From: Acheta domesticus
Lineage: Eukaryota > Arthropoda > Insecta > Orthoptera > Gryllidae
NCBI GenBank assembly: GCA_031308135.1
Contig: JAHLJT010000631.1
Coordinates: forward strand, 147,628,580-147,692,579
DNA length: 64,000 nucleotides
Reading direction: 5' to 3'
The notes beneath the pieces are model-generated. The model did no database searches and was not told the DNA's origin. It saw only the letters and a program-made list of their open reading frames with translations. The position numbers were made by a program, and so were the translations under genes. Within the stretch, counting starts at the first letter, position 1. Each line of letters begins with the position of its first letter. Shown here piece after piece: positions 55,101 to 64,000 of this stretch.

Positions 55101-58100
55101 ACGGACAGACGGACGTTTTCCTTTCAATTGGGTTTTCGGTATCAAGGACCTAGAAAACAGGGTTTCTGGCTACACCACGTGTTAGGGGATTTTTTTTCTT
55201 AATTTAGCAACTAGTTTTATCCACTTATACGTTTTCACGGCCCGGCAATTAATTTTTTTCCGCCGAAAATTGGCCATTTTTTCGCGCAGCATTACATAAC
55301 TTTCCCTATACTACGTATATCACTCCGTGTATATGTACGTATACGGAAAAGTAATAATTATTTTATTTGGTAGGTTTGGTAGGTATTGGTAGGTTTGGTT
55401 GGTATTTTATTTGTTAGGCTTAAGTTTAATTTTTAAGTTTAAAACTAGTGTAATTACAGATCATAAATTGCAGTAATTTAACAGCATTCTCAAGTTTTTG
55501 ATTATATCTTACAAGAAGCCATAGAAGGTGTAGTATTAAATCTTAATATTTAATTATTGTTTCTTTAATAGATGTATAAATTTAACATTCAACTTTTTTT
55601 CATTTTTATTGATTGCTACTAAATTCTGGGTATAAACATGTGTTTTCTAACTTAAGCATTTATATTTATTCAACTATTGCTAAGTAGGATTTTTGAAAGG
55701 AAAATATATTTATTGATATTTTTGTGTACGTCAATTTTATACTTCTTATGATGTTTAGTTTGCTAAACAAAGAAGATAAATTTTTGTACACTCAATTTCC
55801 TTGCACTGGACTGAAAGAAAGTCAATATTTCTGAAGACGATTATGCCAGGGTTGTACAAATTCAACAGAAGGAACTGTGCCCTACTGACATGATCATACC
55901 TAGGGCCCAGGTCAGACCAAAGTGAAGTCTCATAGTCATTGTGTATCATATTTACATTTTGGCCTTTTTACTGTTTTTTTTTCTTTCTTTTTGTGTTTAC
56001 TATGTAAGTCATTTATTATTAAGTCATTTCAATAGTACGAAATACATTATGAATCGATTAAAGTTGCCTCTTTTTATCCACATGTGCAGATTTTGAAGAT
56101 TTCAGGCACTAAAACCATTATAAAAATGCCCTTAATAAATGTGTTCTGATTCATTTAGATGCTATCGAAAAATTTTAAAAAATGAGTTGTTCGCAAAAGC
56201 CATTGAGAAATTTGAATATCTACAACCCTTTCTATTACAACTTATTTATTCTCCTGAAATAAATCAAATTACCTTGAATAAGATTATAATAGACTATAAT
56301 AATGTAAAAATGTTTACAAAATGTGAAGTGTAGTAGATATTTTAATAAAAGTTTCAATTTGGAACCTAAGTTAATTTTAATTAAATTCTGCTCAAAATTG
56401 TAAATAATACTGAGAAAACGTTTGGTTTCTATCAATCCCTTCAGCCTCGTTTGTTTTTGCCACATTTACCCTCCTCTATAACTAAACATTTTTAATGGCG
56501 CATTACAAATGTTGAGACATGAACAGAATAAAATCCTTGGTTCTTCTGTGTCAATGAATAATTATAATAACATATGTTTATTATTTAACAAAAATCTATG
56601 ATGCCTCTCCTCCCAAAAATGATCGGTTGGATTCGCCCCGGGTATAAATAGTAATCAAATGAAAAGTATTTGTGCAGTTGACAAGTGACAAAACAGCGCT
56701 TAAAACGAACCTACAACACTTGTAGTAAGATAAGCGCCCTCTAGCCAATCAGGGAAGCCCAGTGCCGAATACATGTGCAGTTTGCTTATATGCGTCCGGA
56801 AGACGCCACGTCGTTGGCTGAGAGGCCTTTCGCCTGCTGGCTGTTTCGCCTGTCATGTCGCAGACTTCCTCAGGGCAGTGACACGGCGGCGCTACGCGTG
56901 CTGTGTTTATATTAACCGACCAGTCGATTTCCTTCAAAATTGATATTCCTCAATCGATCTGGCAGATGTCGCGTCGGGCGCCTTGAATTTGAAATTGATA
57001 TTTTAATTTTGGAGGGGACTTTACATGAAGCCCCCGGGACATTTTCAAAAAAATGGCTCCATAGTTTTTTTATTAAATCTTGTTGTTGGATAGTGTATAG
57101 GACGGTAAAGAGAATTGAGCAGGTCTCGTATACCTCAATATTGAGATTTCCCGGACAGCCAAGATCTCGACTTGACTTCACCCCAATATTACCTACAGTG
57201 GTTACTACGATCTGAGTAGTTGAAAAGCGACCTTAAATAATTATTGCTTAAAGGTCAAAGGTTAGGCTTCCACTAAATATGATGCTTCTAGCTTTTTACA
57301 TCACACTGCCAATTTCTAGACCTATCGGAAGGGCTCATGTTTTTTCGGCCGATTTCACGTGTTTCACGACCCATATAAAGTTTCAAAATTAGTTTTCTTT
57401 TCATAAGTAGCAATAGGAAAACACGGACACTAGAAAAAGTTTCGAAGCGCTATGACTGGCCCCGAAATTACTTTTCGCCGTTGGATATGTGCATAGCACT
57501 CGCCTGAGTCGGTGTAAAGTTAATCGAGAACTTTGTGTGATAACTTTCATATTGAATGTAACTTCAAAATCTTATTAGTTGCATCCCCTCACGTTTCATT
57601 TTGGCGAATTTGCCTTTAAAAGTTCATCAGGCAGTTATTCGTATTTATCCCTTAAGACTTGGCCAAAGAAGAGTCTCGTTTTCCTAAACCTCTTCAATTC
57701 TGTAGCTGACACAGTTATACGATGTAAATACTTCATTAATTAACAAGTCGCTTGGTGCCGCAGAGAGCCACGCCGCAGTCCTCCCACTACGACGCGGTGG
57801 TGGTGGAGTTCGCGGCGCGCGGCAAAGCCACGGCGGAGCCGGCGCTGGAGGTGGTGGGGCGCAACTGGGCCGCCATGGAGAAGATAATCGACGAGAATAA
57901 GGCAAGTCCTCCCATTACAAGTGACATGCATTGTCCGCAAATTTACTATATTCTGCAAGTGTTTGAGAAAAAAAATATTACAAACGTCTAGGGCATGTAG
58001 AGGGGACGAAGCTCACCTTCTGCTGATGAAAAGTAGTGGGAAATTGAATAAAAAGTATTTTCACAGATAACATTTTCCCCTGATATTTAGACGACGTGTT

Positions 58101-58933
58101 ATGCACAGGAAATCTCGTCAGTATCAGCCTCGCCGTCAATTAGAGCCAAACATCTGAGCGTAAGTTACGTAAAAATCAGCGAAAAGGTCTCGTGTGAAGC
58201 TCCGTTTTGAGAACTTTCTCACCACATGCTCACTGACAAAAAGTGGTCGTTAACAACCCCTCTGCATGTCCTAGAAGTCTGTAATATTCGTTTTCAGACT
58301 CGTGTATATCATTTGTATATTGTTTCATTCAAAACTTTTTGTATTTTATTTAAAAACACTGGCATTTTCAGGTATTTTTACAGTAACACTGGTTATTTAA
58401 TCTGTGTATATATCTTAATTTTTTTCTTCAATTGTCTTTTTATCAAAATAATATTTATAATAATAACCACACAATTTTCAACAAAAACTCGGAATGCTCG
58501 CCTACTGCCCAAGGTGTGAAGGAAACGTTGCAGCGGTTGTGTGTGTCCTGGGTCGCTGATTGGCTGTGTCGCAGGGCGCGGACGTGGTGGTGTTCCCGGA
58601 GGTGGGGCTGACGGGCATGGAGGTGCCGGGCCAGCGGCCGCTGCTGCGCCCTCTGCTGTCGCGCGTGCCAGATCCCGCCACTCGCCCGCGCCCCGTGCCC
58701 TGCGACGCTCCCGCGCCCGCCGCACCCAGCGTCTCCGACGTGAGTATGACGCCCCGCCCCGCATTCCACTTCCCAAGGTGGCGACACTAGCTAAATACAG
58801 AGGTCAAATTCAGTCGCTGTCTGGAGGAGAATACTAGCGGCCGGCTGCTCTGATTGGTAATTTGGTAAATTAAGAAAAATTATTACTATGCGTCAGAACG
58901 CATTGTTATCACGTGAGTGATAACAATTCGTTT

Positions 58934-58995
<62 letters not shown>

Positions 58996-59176
58996 GTTGG
59001 CACAGAACTGATAATAGCTTCGTAAAAGCATTTTGTGGACAGTAGCTGAATGTAACTTACGTTGCACAGAGAATTATAACCAAAATATTTTCTATTGCTA
59101 CTTTGTTATTTTTAAGCTATTTTTCTGTTCCTTTTGTCTACAGAAATATTGGGAATTATAATTACACCAACCTAAA

Positions 59177-59258
<82 letters not shown>

Positions 59259-59948
59259 CATTTATTCGACATGGGTTGGAAGGGCAGCAATTGCAAGCCA
59301 AAAATGAGAGCTATTTCCAACTACATTTTTGTTCAAATACGTTTAAATTTTTCGTCATTTATTAATCATAGTTGATAAAACCATTTACAATGTGATTATC
59401 GTAGTTTCAAGTTCGTTAAGTCCTGTGAAAGTAGTGTTAAGATATACAGTATTATATGACCGTGCCCGCATTTGCCTACAATATGGCGGAGAGCACAATG
59501 TTCAATTTGTTATGCTAGTGCTCACCTCTCACCATTGGAGTTGTGGACCTTGATTTCTACGCCCCACAGATGTATCTAGATGTTGAGTTGTGTTTCAAAG
59601 ATTTTTATTTTGTAATTCATAAATTAATGTTCTTTATTTCAATGTGTAGAATGCAATGCCTAAACCTTTACTTGTCTTTTTCTCAAAAGTTCCGTCTAGT
59701 GGCGTAGCACGTTATTGGGCCGAGGCTTTAAATTAAATTTCCATTGAGGGCCGCAGCGCGAGTGAGTGGTTGTCGGGCGCGCAGGTGGTGCGCAACGCGT
59801 CGTGCGCCGCGCGCCGCAACGCCGTCTACCTCGTCGTCAACCTGCCCGAGGAGGCGCCGTGCGCCGGAGAACCCGACTGCCCGCCCGACGGCTTCTTCAT
59901 CTACAACACCAACATCATCTTCGACCGCACCGGCACACTCATCGTCAG
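49073..59948 (+). CDS. Vanin/biotinidase-like secreted amidohydrolase (first four coding exons; 3' part outside window)
   Basis: Predicted coding join 49073-49141, 57764-57901, 58575-58739, 59785-59948 gives about 178 residues with matching phases (0,0,0, then 2). Residues 1-23 form a signal peptide. Then follow the nitrilase-fold start (YDAVVVEF), a helix (RNWAAMEKIIDENK), GADVVVFPEVGLTG, whose Glu78 is the first member of the Glu-Lys-Cys triad, and a CPPDGFFIYNTNIIFDRTG block typical of the vanin/biotinidase family. These enzymes are secreted or GPI-anchored amidases that hydrolyse pantetheine or biotin amides; which substrate applies here cannot be told. The Lys and Cys of the triad should be in exons beyond the window. 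Exons 2-4 are very GC-rich in AT-rich DNA. The link between exon 1 and exon 2 across 8.6 kb is inferred. Confidence is high for the family and moderate for the first exon. Confidence 0.85.
50377..50450 (-). repeat. Family A end (reverse), abutting a forward copy
   Basis: TTACTTTCCCGTATACGTAC to GATGCTGCGCG, the last ~70 bp of family A in reverse. It meets the CTAG end of a forward copy at 50451. Confidence 0.8.
50451..51895 (+). repeat. Family A copy (forward), passing into a minisatellite
   Basis: Starts CTAGTGGTGCTAAAGAATGG, GTGC/GCAC hairpin, ACTTTCCCGTATTAG, then interior blocks collinear with 53744-55353. It is interrupted by 50896-51368. At GACCGGTGAATATCCA (51903) the expected 'TTTTGAAGAAAATCG' is replaced by the 15-bp array. 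Confidence 0.85.
50896..51368 (-). mobile_element. LINE-derived retroposon fragment with 11-bp target duplication
   Basis: Flanked by ACATATGAGTA at 50885-50895 and 51369-51379. On the minus strand a GC-balanced ~250-bp stretch is followed by coding-like sequence: 'RWPKRVLHWVPTERQKRGRP' and, after a frameshift, 'LAWQEGVREAMTAREMQDDL' and 'NGEAWRLREEKRRQLWG', the C-terminal tail pattern of LINE reverse transcriptases ('RGRPRLTWQEGVREAM...'). It ends in a TATTATATATA tail. A 5' segment joined to a 3' segment suggests a deletion derivative. Confidence 0.75.
51896..53573 (+). repeat. 15-bp minisatellite, about 110 units
   Basis: Tandem variants of CCAGTTTCGTCCCGT cover 1.68 kb. Variants are grouped: CCAGTTTC-type units dominate the edges, and CAAGTTTCGTCCCGC units are homogenised at about 52790-52870. 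The unit is a multiple of three and lacks stops in most frames, so long ORFs (up to 514 codons, Ser/Arg/Pro/Val-rich) appear on both strands. None is a plausible gene. Confidence 0.97.
53744..55353 (+). mobile_element. Most complete family A element, 1.61 kb
   Basis: The left end CTAGTGGTGCTACAGAATGG can form GTGC/GCAC, followed by ACTTTCCCGTATTCG. The interior is AT-rich and non-coding, with repeated internal cassettes ('TTTGAG..TTTTCACAGAAAA', 'AAAATCGCC.ATAATGTAAAT'). The box GTTTAGGCGCTAG is at 55060, then a short ACGGACAG core, 'CACGTGTTAGGGGATTTTTT', and the right end ATATGTACGTATACGGAAAA then GTA. It is the best copy for defining the family. Confidence 0.8.
55354..56900. other. Intron 1 sequence, nothing recognised
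   Basis: AT-rich. It starts with GGTAGGTTTGGTAGGTATTGG-type short repeats (55370-55420). A GC-richer patch at 56750-56900 has only short ORFs. Confidence 0.5.
56920..57075 (-). repeat. Family A fragment (reverse)
   Basis: 'CCTTCAAAATTGATATTCCT' and 'GGGGACTTTACATGAAGCCC' are family A interior blocks in reverse orientation. Confidence 0.7.
57764..57901 (+). CDS. Vanin-like gene, exon 2
   Basis: 46 codons from RATPQSSHYDAVVVEF to MEKIIDENK, the first beta-strand and helix of the nitrilase fold. The acceptor is GCCGCAG. The donor is AAG|GCAAGT, a non-canonical GC donor with an otherwise perfect consensus. Phase 0 on both sides joins it correctly to exon 3 (...DENK-GADVVVFPE). Nearly all third codon positions are G or C. 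Confidence 0.85.
57902..58574 (+). other. Intron 2 (GC-AG), 673 bp
   Basis: Starts GCAAGT and ends TGTGTCGCAG. AT-rich, without recognised elements. Confidence 0.8.
58575..58739 (+). CDS. Vanin-like gene, exon 3 (catalytic Glu)
   Basis: 55 codons, GADVVVFPEVGLTGMEVPGQ to APSVSD. The Glu in FPE is the general base of the nitrilase-type triad. RVPDPATRPRPVPCD corresponds to the 'PDP....PC' segment of vanins. Acceptor GTCGCAG, donor GAC|GTGAGT. Phase 0 on both sides. Confidence 0.9.
58936..58989. repeat. (AT)n microsatellite
   Basis: About 27 AT units with a single interruption near the end. Confidence 0.98.
59177..59256. repeat. (AAT)n microsatellite
   Basis: About 26 uninterrupted AAT units. 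The poly-Ile and poly-Leu ORFs through it are by-products. Confidence 0.98.
59785..59948 (+). CDS. Vanin-like gene, exon 4 (partial gene end)
   Basis: 54 codons plus two bases, VVRNASCAARRNAVYLVVNL to GTLIV(R). It includes an N-glycosylation sequon (NAS), Cys residues in the vanin positions (SCAAR, PCAGEPDCPPDG) and YNTNIIFDRTG. The donor is CAG|GTGATA, which is not strong. In relatives the next residues are R-Y-x-K with the catalytic Lys, so the following exon should begin there. No such exon is visible up to 64000. Confidence 0.88.
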
Positions 59949-59957
59949 GTGATAACC

Positions 59958-60600
59958 CTTTTACTTTCTCGCATACTAGCGACGTGGAAAGTATTATAAT
60001 ACTGCAGCAATAAATGATGAATTTTCATCACAAAACCCGTTTGGTGGAAACTCCTTTCCGAAAAGAATGTAAAAGTCTTGTTCCTGTAGAAATAAGAAAT
60101 AAGTTTCTTTGTCACGTTGTGTGGACAGAATCTTGAGTGAGTAAAAACAAAACAAGAATTCGTTTCCGCTAAACCCATCCGTCCTGCCAGTCCGCCCTCT
60201 CACCCGTCAGCTCGTCAGTGAATCACAGTACCGACTAAATTATATTGAATTTTTGCGAAACTTTATATCCCTCGAGCGATCCGACTGATGTCGTGGTCTC
60301 TTGATTTTGAAACGTATATTTTGAATTTTGCGGTACTTTACATAAAACTTTGAAAATTTTACAATTTTCTCAAAAATTGCTCCGAAATTTTTATTCATTA
60401 TTTTCTCCTATAAAACAAAAAGCGTTTTTAAAATGGAATTTTCTCATTTTCGTTAAATTAACTGAAATGTTTGAAAACTGCAGAAGTTAAAATTCTTTTC
60501 GGCGTTTTAAAACTAAAATATTGAGGAGAGTTTCCTTCACAAAATCTGTTCTTCAATCTGTGCATCAAGTGTAAAGGTTAATCTGTGTCCCCATGAGCGA
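59958..60600 (-). repeat. Family A copy (reverse) just after the exon 4 donor
   Basis: TTTTACTTTCTCGCATACTAGCG starts about 10 bp after the donor and is followed by reverse family A blocks ('CCCTCGAGCGATCCGACTGATGTCG', 'GGTACTTTACATAAAACTTTG'). Confidence 0.7.
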
Positions 60601-60761
60601 TATGTGGGCACCCGGCGGATACGCAAAATCTGCGACCCGTGAAACCTGGAAGAAAAAAGAAATAAAAATTGTAGAATTAAAATATTACTTTTATAATATT
60701 TTATAGAAAGGTAAAATCGTGTTCTGTATGTACCTATTCATATGAAATCGTTTTTTTTAAA

Positions 60762-63700
60762 CTAGTGGTGCTACAGAATGGCACAGACTTTCCCGTATTG
60801 GTTTTCTATTTCCTTGGGTCTTCGCTAGTTATTTGGAATTGCCACATACTCTTTCTTGTCAGCTGTCATCTATAACCACCAAGTGTTCATTTTTTTGTCA
60901 TTTTCTTAATTGTTTGGTTTCCTATTGGTAGAACCGAAATATTAATTTTAGAATATTAAAGAACACAAAAGCTAGTCTTAAATGGCAATTTTCTTTTAAA
61001 ACTAATGTGCCGTTTGAAAGAAAATTGCGTTTTGGCGCTACTAAAAATGCGAAATTTGAAGATCATTTTCACAGAAAATTTTTGAGTTTCCAAAAAACTT
61101 TATTTGATGTTATTTGAAGCACTTACACTCACAAATATAATAATGTTAACAAATTGCTGGTAAAGTGCATATTAAAGATGTGAGAGATCTTTCAAAAAAT
61201 TACATTATATAATTATTGAAGTTTTTCCTAGTAGTAAAACCAAACTATTATTTTAATAATATTAAAAAAAACAGTTGAGCTTGTCCTCAATGGCAATTTT
61301 CGTTGAAAAAATTGGCGCTGTTTTCAAGAAAATGGCGTTAATCCGCTACTGTAAATGCGCAATTTGAAGTTCTTTTTCACAGAAAAGTTTTGAGTTTTCG
61401 AAAAACATCGTTAGAAGTCATTTAAAGCACTTACGCACTACTTACAAATTCAATAGTGCTTACAAATTACAGGAAATCTGCATTTTAACGGTATGAGAGA
61501 ACATTCAAAAATTACATTTGTGTAATTTTTGGAAAAACAAAACAATATCCCAAAATGAACTTTACGCTATATTAAAGAGTGCAATTAGCACTATTCATTC
61601 TAAAAGTTTTAACGTAAAATTTGAATCCAATTATGAGAAAATGGCGTTTGAGCGTTTCTGAATATGCGGAATTTTGAGCTAGTTTTCACAGAAAACGGTT
61701 GTGTTTTCGAGAAACTTTACTTAAGCTCATCTGCTCCTTAATATAATAATGTCAACAAATCAAGGCTAATGTAAATATTAATGACGGGAGAGACAAGTCA
61801 AAAACATTTTTACAATTTTTGAAAAAAGAATAGAGAAATATGACGTTTCGTCATCCCATAAAATGCATTAGGCACTATCCCTACCAAAAGTTAAAAGAAA
61901 CAATTTCAAGTCGTTTTTGAGAATTTTTTTTGACATTTTTTAAAATTGCACATATTGTACGCAATATTGCCCGAAAACTACTAAAATTTTCAAAGAATGC
62001 ACATGACCTTAATGAAAGAACTCACTTTGGACAACTAATTTTATTTGAAAGAAAAATCTCCATCTTCAATTTTGTAGTTCCAGAATGACGCCGAAAAAAT
62101 TTTAATATTTGGCAGTTTTCAAAAATTCAGTTATACGCAAAAATCAGATCAATGCCACCTTAATATGTGCATTATATTCTATTCTTACAAGATATTTAAA
62201 GAAAAAATTTGCCTTCGAAAGCCTCGACATCGTTCATATCGAATATTCAATTTTGAAGAAAATCGGGTGAACGGTTAAGGCGCTAGCGTTGACTGACGGA
62301 CGGACAGACAGACATACTTTTTTTGTCAATCGATTTTTCGGTATCAAGAACCTACAAAACATATTATGGCTACTGTAGTGGATGCAGCGCGGTGTGAGGT
62401 CCGTACTGCGAAGCGACTACATACATGCTCAGATCAGGTTTCAGGGGATTGTTTCTTAGGGGCAAATGAAAAGCAATGCACTTGTGTATAAATTAAATTT
62501 AATTCTTGAAATATTGATTAGTTTTACAAGTAGTTAGGTAGTAAGCCGGAGGACCAATGAATGTTTGTAATTAAAGGTTTCTTCTTTCTTGAAGTTTACA
62601 CTTACAGTTTGATGACAGTACAGCAAGCACCAACCCAGGTCAGACGGCTGAGTGTGTGCGTGCCGTCCGTAGAAATGGGCTGCGGATGTTACGGCTGGTA
62701 GGCTGGATGTCACCATGGGCGCGTACTCGCGTGCTGGAGCGACCCGTACTGTTGATCGCGGCCTGTTGGCCGCGCCGATTGATTGCCGGAGCCTTGATAG
62801 GCAGAGCAAGGACAGCTGACTCGTTCGCAGGCTGTCCGACGAGAAGAGTAGTGGTTGTAGCAGCAGTAATAGTAGTTTGACGTAGAGTGACTGCGTAGAA
62901 GTAGCAGTGAGATTGACTGAAGAGTTGGACATAACAGTTGCAGTAGTAGTGATGATATAGAAGTCTCACATAGTAGAAATGACATTGAAGAAATGATATT
63001 GAAGTGCCTGCGTAGTAGCAGCGAAATTGACTGATAGTGACATAAGAGTGGCAGAGTTTGACTAATAGTTCGACATAACAGTGGCGCGTGGGAGCGAAGT
63101 TGCCGTATTTATTGAAGCGTATGTTTCCAAAAGCAGAGGGGGGAGAGTCACGTGACAATTGCAGCTAGCCTATGATGTACGGTGAGACGTAGTGTGCCAC
63201 AAGAGATGCTCGCTATTCGTTGTTATGTTTTGAAGTGTGTCACGTGACTTGTGATGGCACTGGCTGTGCCCGCGATGGCTGCATCTCATTAGCAAGGTTT
63301 GGTATTTTCTCACGGGAACCGCAATGCTGGTTGAGAGAAAGGGACGGTGAGGCGGGCGCGGTCGCGGGCGCGGGCGCGGGCGCGGCTGCCTAGCAGATGC
63401 GCTCGTAGTCGGCGAATATTAACGCCTGTATTGGGGCGGGAGGCACGTAGCGATATCTGGAATGTTTGTAAATATGTCTGGCCGCCGAAGTCTGAGAAAA
63501 GCAGGTAAAAGGCTAATGGCTTGAGGGCCGCGCGCCCGCCGGGGGAGGCCGAGCCTGCCGCCCCTTCCCCGGCTTACAGTAAGTACGCGGCGGTTCGGCG
63601 CTTGCGGCCAGAGGGCTCAACGAGTCGTTTTGTTGCCTGAACATCTGTGTTTCATTTCTTATGTTTTGTATCGCCTAGCTTGAGCCGTGAGAAACTTTGA

Positions 63701-63963
63701 AGGTGGGGCAGCCGAAGAATGCTGGCCGCGCGGGGGAAAGACAATTTGAGGCTGCACCCTGCTGGCGAGTTTCCTTGTAATTGTTCGCGAGATTGAACAG
63801 CTACCCACATGTTAGAGGGAGTAATTTACTATACATAAGAGCAGGATTTACACACTTTTGCGTTACCAGGGCCCGACAATAAGAGTTTTTCTACAGAAAA
63901 TTCGCCGTTTTCCGGTGCAGAATAGCAATACATTTTCTTCTTACTTTTGTAAAGGCGAAAAGG
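60762..63963 (+). repeat. Family A copy (forward), split by an LTR-like insertion
   Basis: Starts CTAGTGGTGCTACAGAATGG, with the GCGCTAGCGTTGAC box at 62281 and 'GGTATCAAGAACCTACAAAAC' just before the insertion. It resumes at 63805 with 'CACATGTTAGAGGGAGTAAT' and 'GTTACCAGGGCCCGACAATAAG', and ends near 63963 with a TTAC/GTAA-type hairpin end. Another family A interior begins after it at the window edge. Confidence 0.8.
62374..63799. mobile_element. Probable solo LTR, 1,426 bp
   Basis: TGTAGTGGATGCAGCG... to ...GAGATTGAACA (TG...CA, outer TGT/ACA complementary), flanked by GCTAC at 62369-62373 and 63800-63804, a 5-bp target duplication. Removing it restores a continuous family A copy. GC-rich near 62650-62850 and 63330-63600, with diverged short repeats 'GTAGCAGTGAGATTGACTGA' (62899, 63015). 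The ORFs inside (up to 172 codons, minus) have no recognisable domain. Confidence 0.7.
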
Positions 63964-64000
63964 TGCCATTTTTGAGATAATTTTGAAGATGTTGCAGGGG

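Larger units (their letters stand above)
49142..57763 (+). other. Intron 1 of the vanin-like gene (8.6 kb, repeat-filled)
   Basis: Runs from GTAAGT (49142) to GCCGCAG (57763). It holds AT-rich sequence without genes (49142-50376, 55354-56900, 57120-57763), family A copies, a LINE-derived fragment and a 1.7 kb minisatellite. A start of exon 2 at 57779 (after a second CCGCAG, also phase 0) would shorten the protein by five residues. Confidence 0.6.
58740..59784 (+). other. Intron 3 with two long microsatellites
   Basis: GTGAGT...GCGCAG, 1,045 bp. It contains (AT)n at 58936-58989 and (AAT)n at 59177-59256. The rest is AT-rich and unassigned. Confidence 0.85.

Noticed and set aside
58393..58837. 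Overlapping 98-127 codon ORFs around exon 3
   Set aside because: Shadow frames of the GC-rich vanin-like exon 3.
62534..63158. 132- and 172-codon minus-strand ORFs
   Set aside because: They are inside the second LTR-like insertion. Composition follows short internal repeats, with no recognisable protein.
1..64000. CRISPR arrays, bacterial operons, riboswitches, rRNA genes
   Set aside because: No direct repeats with unique spacers, no prokaryotic gene organisation and no rRNA-like conserved segments. The window is clearly eukaryotic.

Overview
This is eukaryotic, AT-rich and intron-containing DNA that fits a large, transposon-packed insect genome. The evidence is one spliced vanin/biotinidase-like gene with a long first intron, an R4/Dong-type LINE tied to (TAA)n, Helitron, hAT, piggyBac-like and Harbinger-like remnants, and hundreds of bases of simple repeats. 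The exact order is not determined by the sequence. There are no bacterial genes, operons, CRISPR arrays or rRNA genes. Almost every long ORF is a by-product of repeats.

Layout. 1-4.5 kb holds a 100-N scaffold gap flanked by two copies of the same ~1.97 kb sequence, most likely an assembly artefact. 5-13.7 kb is AT-rich, with a LINE ORF1-like scrap (5.9 kb), a decayed Helitron replicase (8.5-9.4 kb, minus) and a diverged tandem repeat (9.9-10.9 kb). 13.7-21.4 kb holds two head-to-tail R4/Dong-like LINEs separated by (TAA)n; the second is split by a 2.36 kb insertion. 22-30 kb holds a foldback element, a hAT-like MITE nested in another repeat, a Helitron helicase C-terminus with its CTAG end, and a 1.48 kb hAT-like element carrying a GC-rich minisatellite. 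30-41.6 kb holds a long C/T microsatellite, a Harbinger-like 5' end, a piggyBac-like element with TTAA/TCAA flanks and an LTR-like insertion with a 4-bp duplication. 42.0-48.9 kb is bounded by hAT-type inverted ends and a near-perfect 8-bp duplication, and holds a decayed hAT-type transposase plus nested repeats.

49-64 kb carries the one host gene I can support: the first four coding exons of a secreted vanin/biotinidase-like amidohydrolase (+ strand, 49073-59948, incomplete at the 3' end). Its 8.6 kb first intron contains a 1.7 kb array of 15-bp units and several repeats. Intron 2 begins with a GC donor. The sequence after exon 4 is filled by repeats and a second LTR-like insertion, and later exons must lie beyond the window.

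The best candidate for something undescribed is a very abundant repeat family (called family A here). One end is CTAG plus a GTGC/GCAC hairpin. Inverted ACTTTCCCG-type motifs lie just inside each end, and the other end is palindromic. Many copies have an 8-bp or 15-bp tandem-repeat core. It resembles rolling-circle (Helentron/HINE/DINE-1-like) non-autonomous elements, but this is inference from structure. I see no new protein-coding system.
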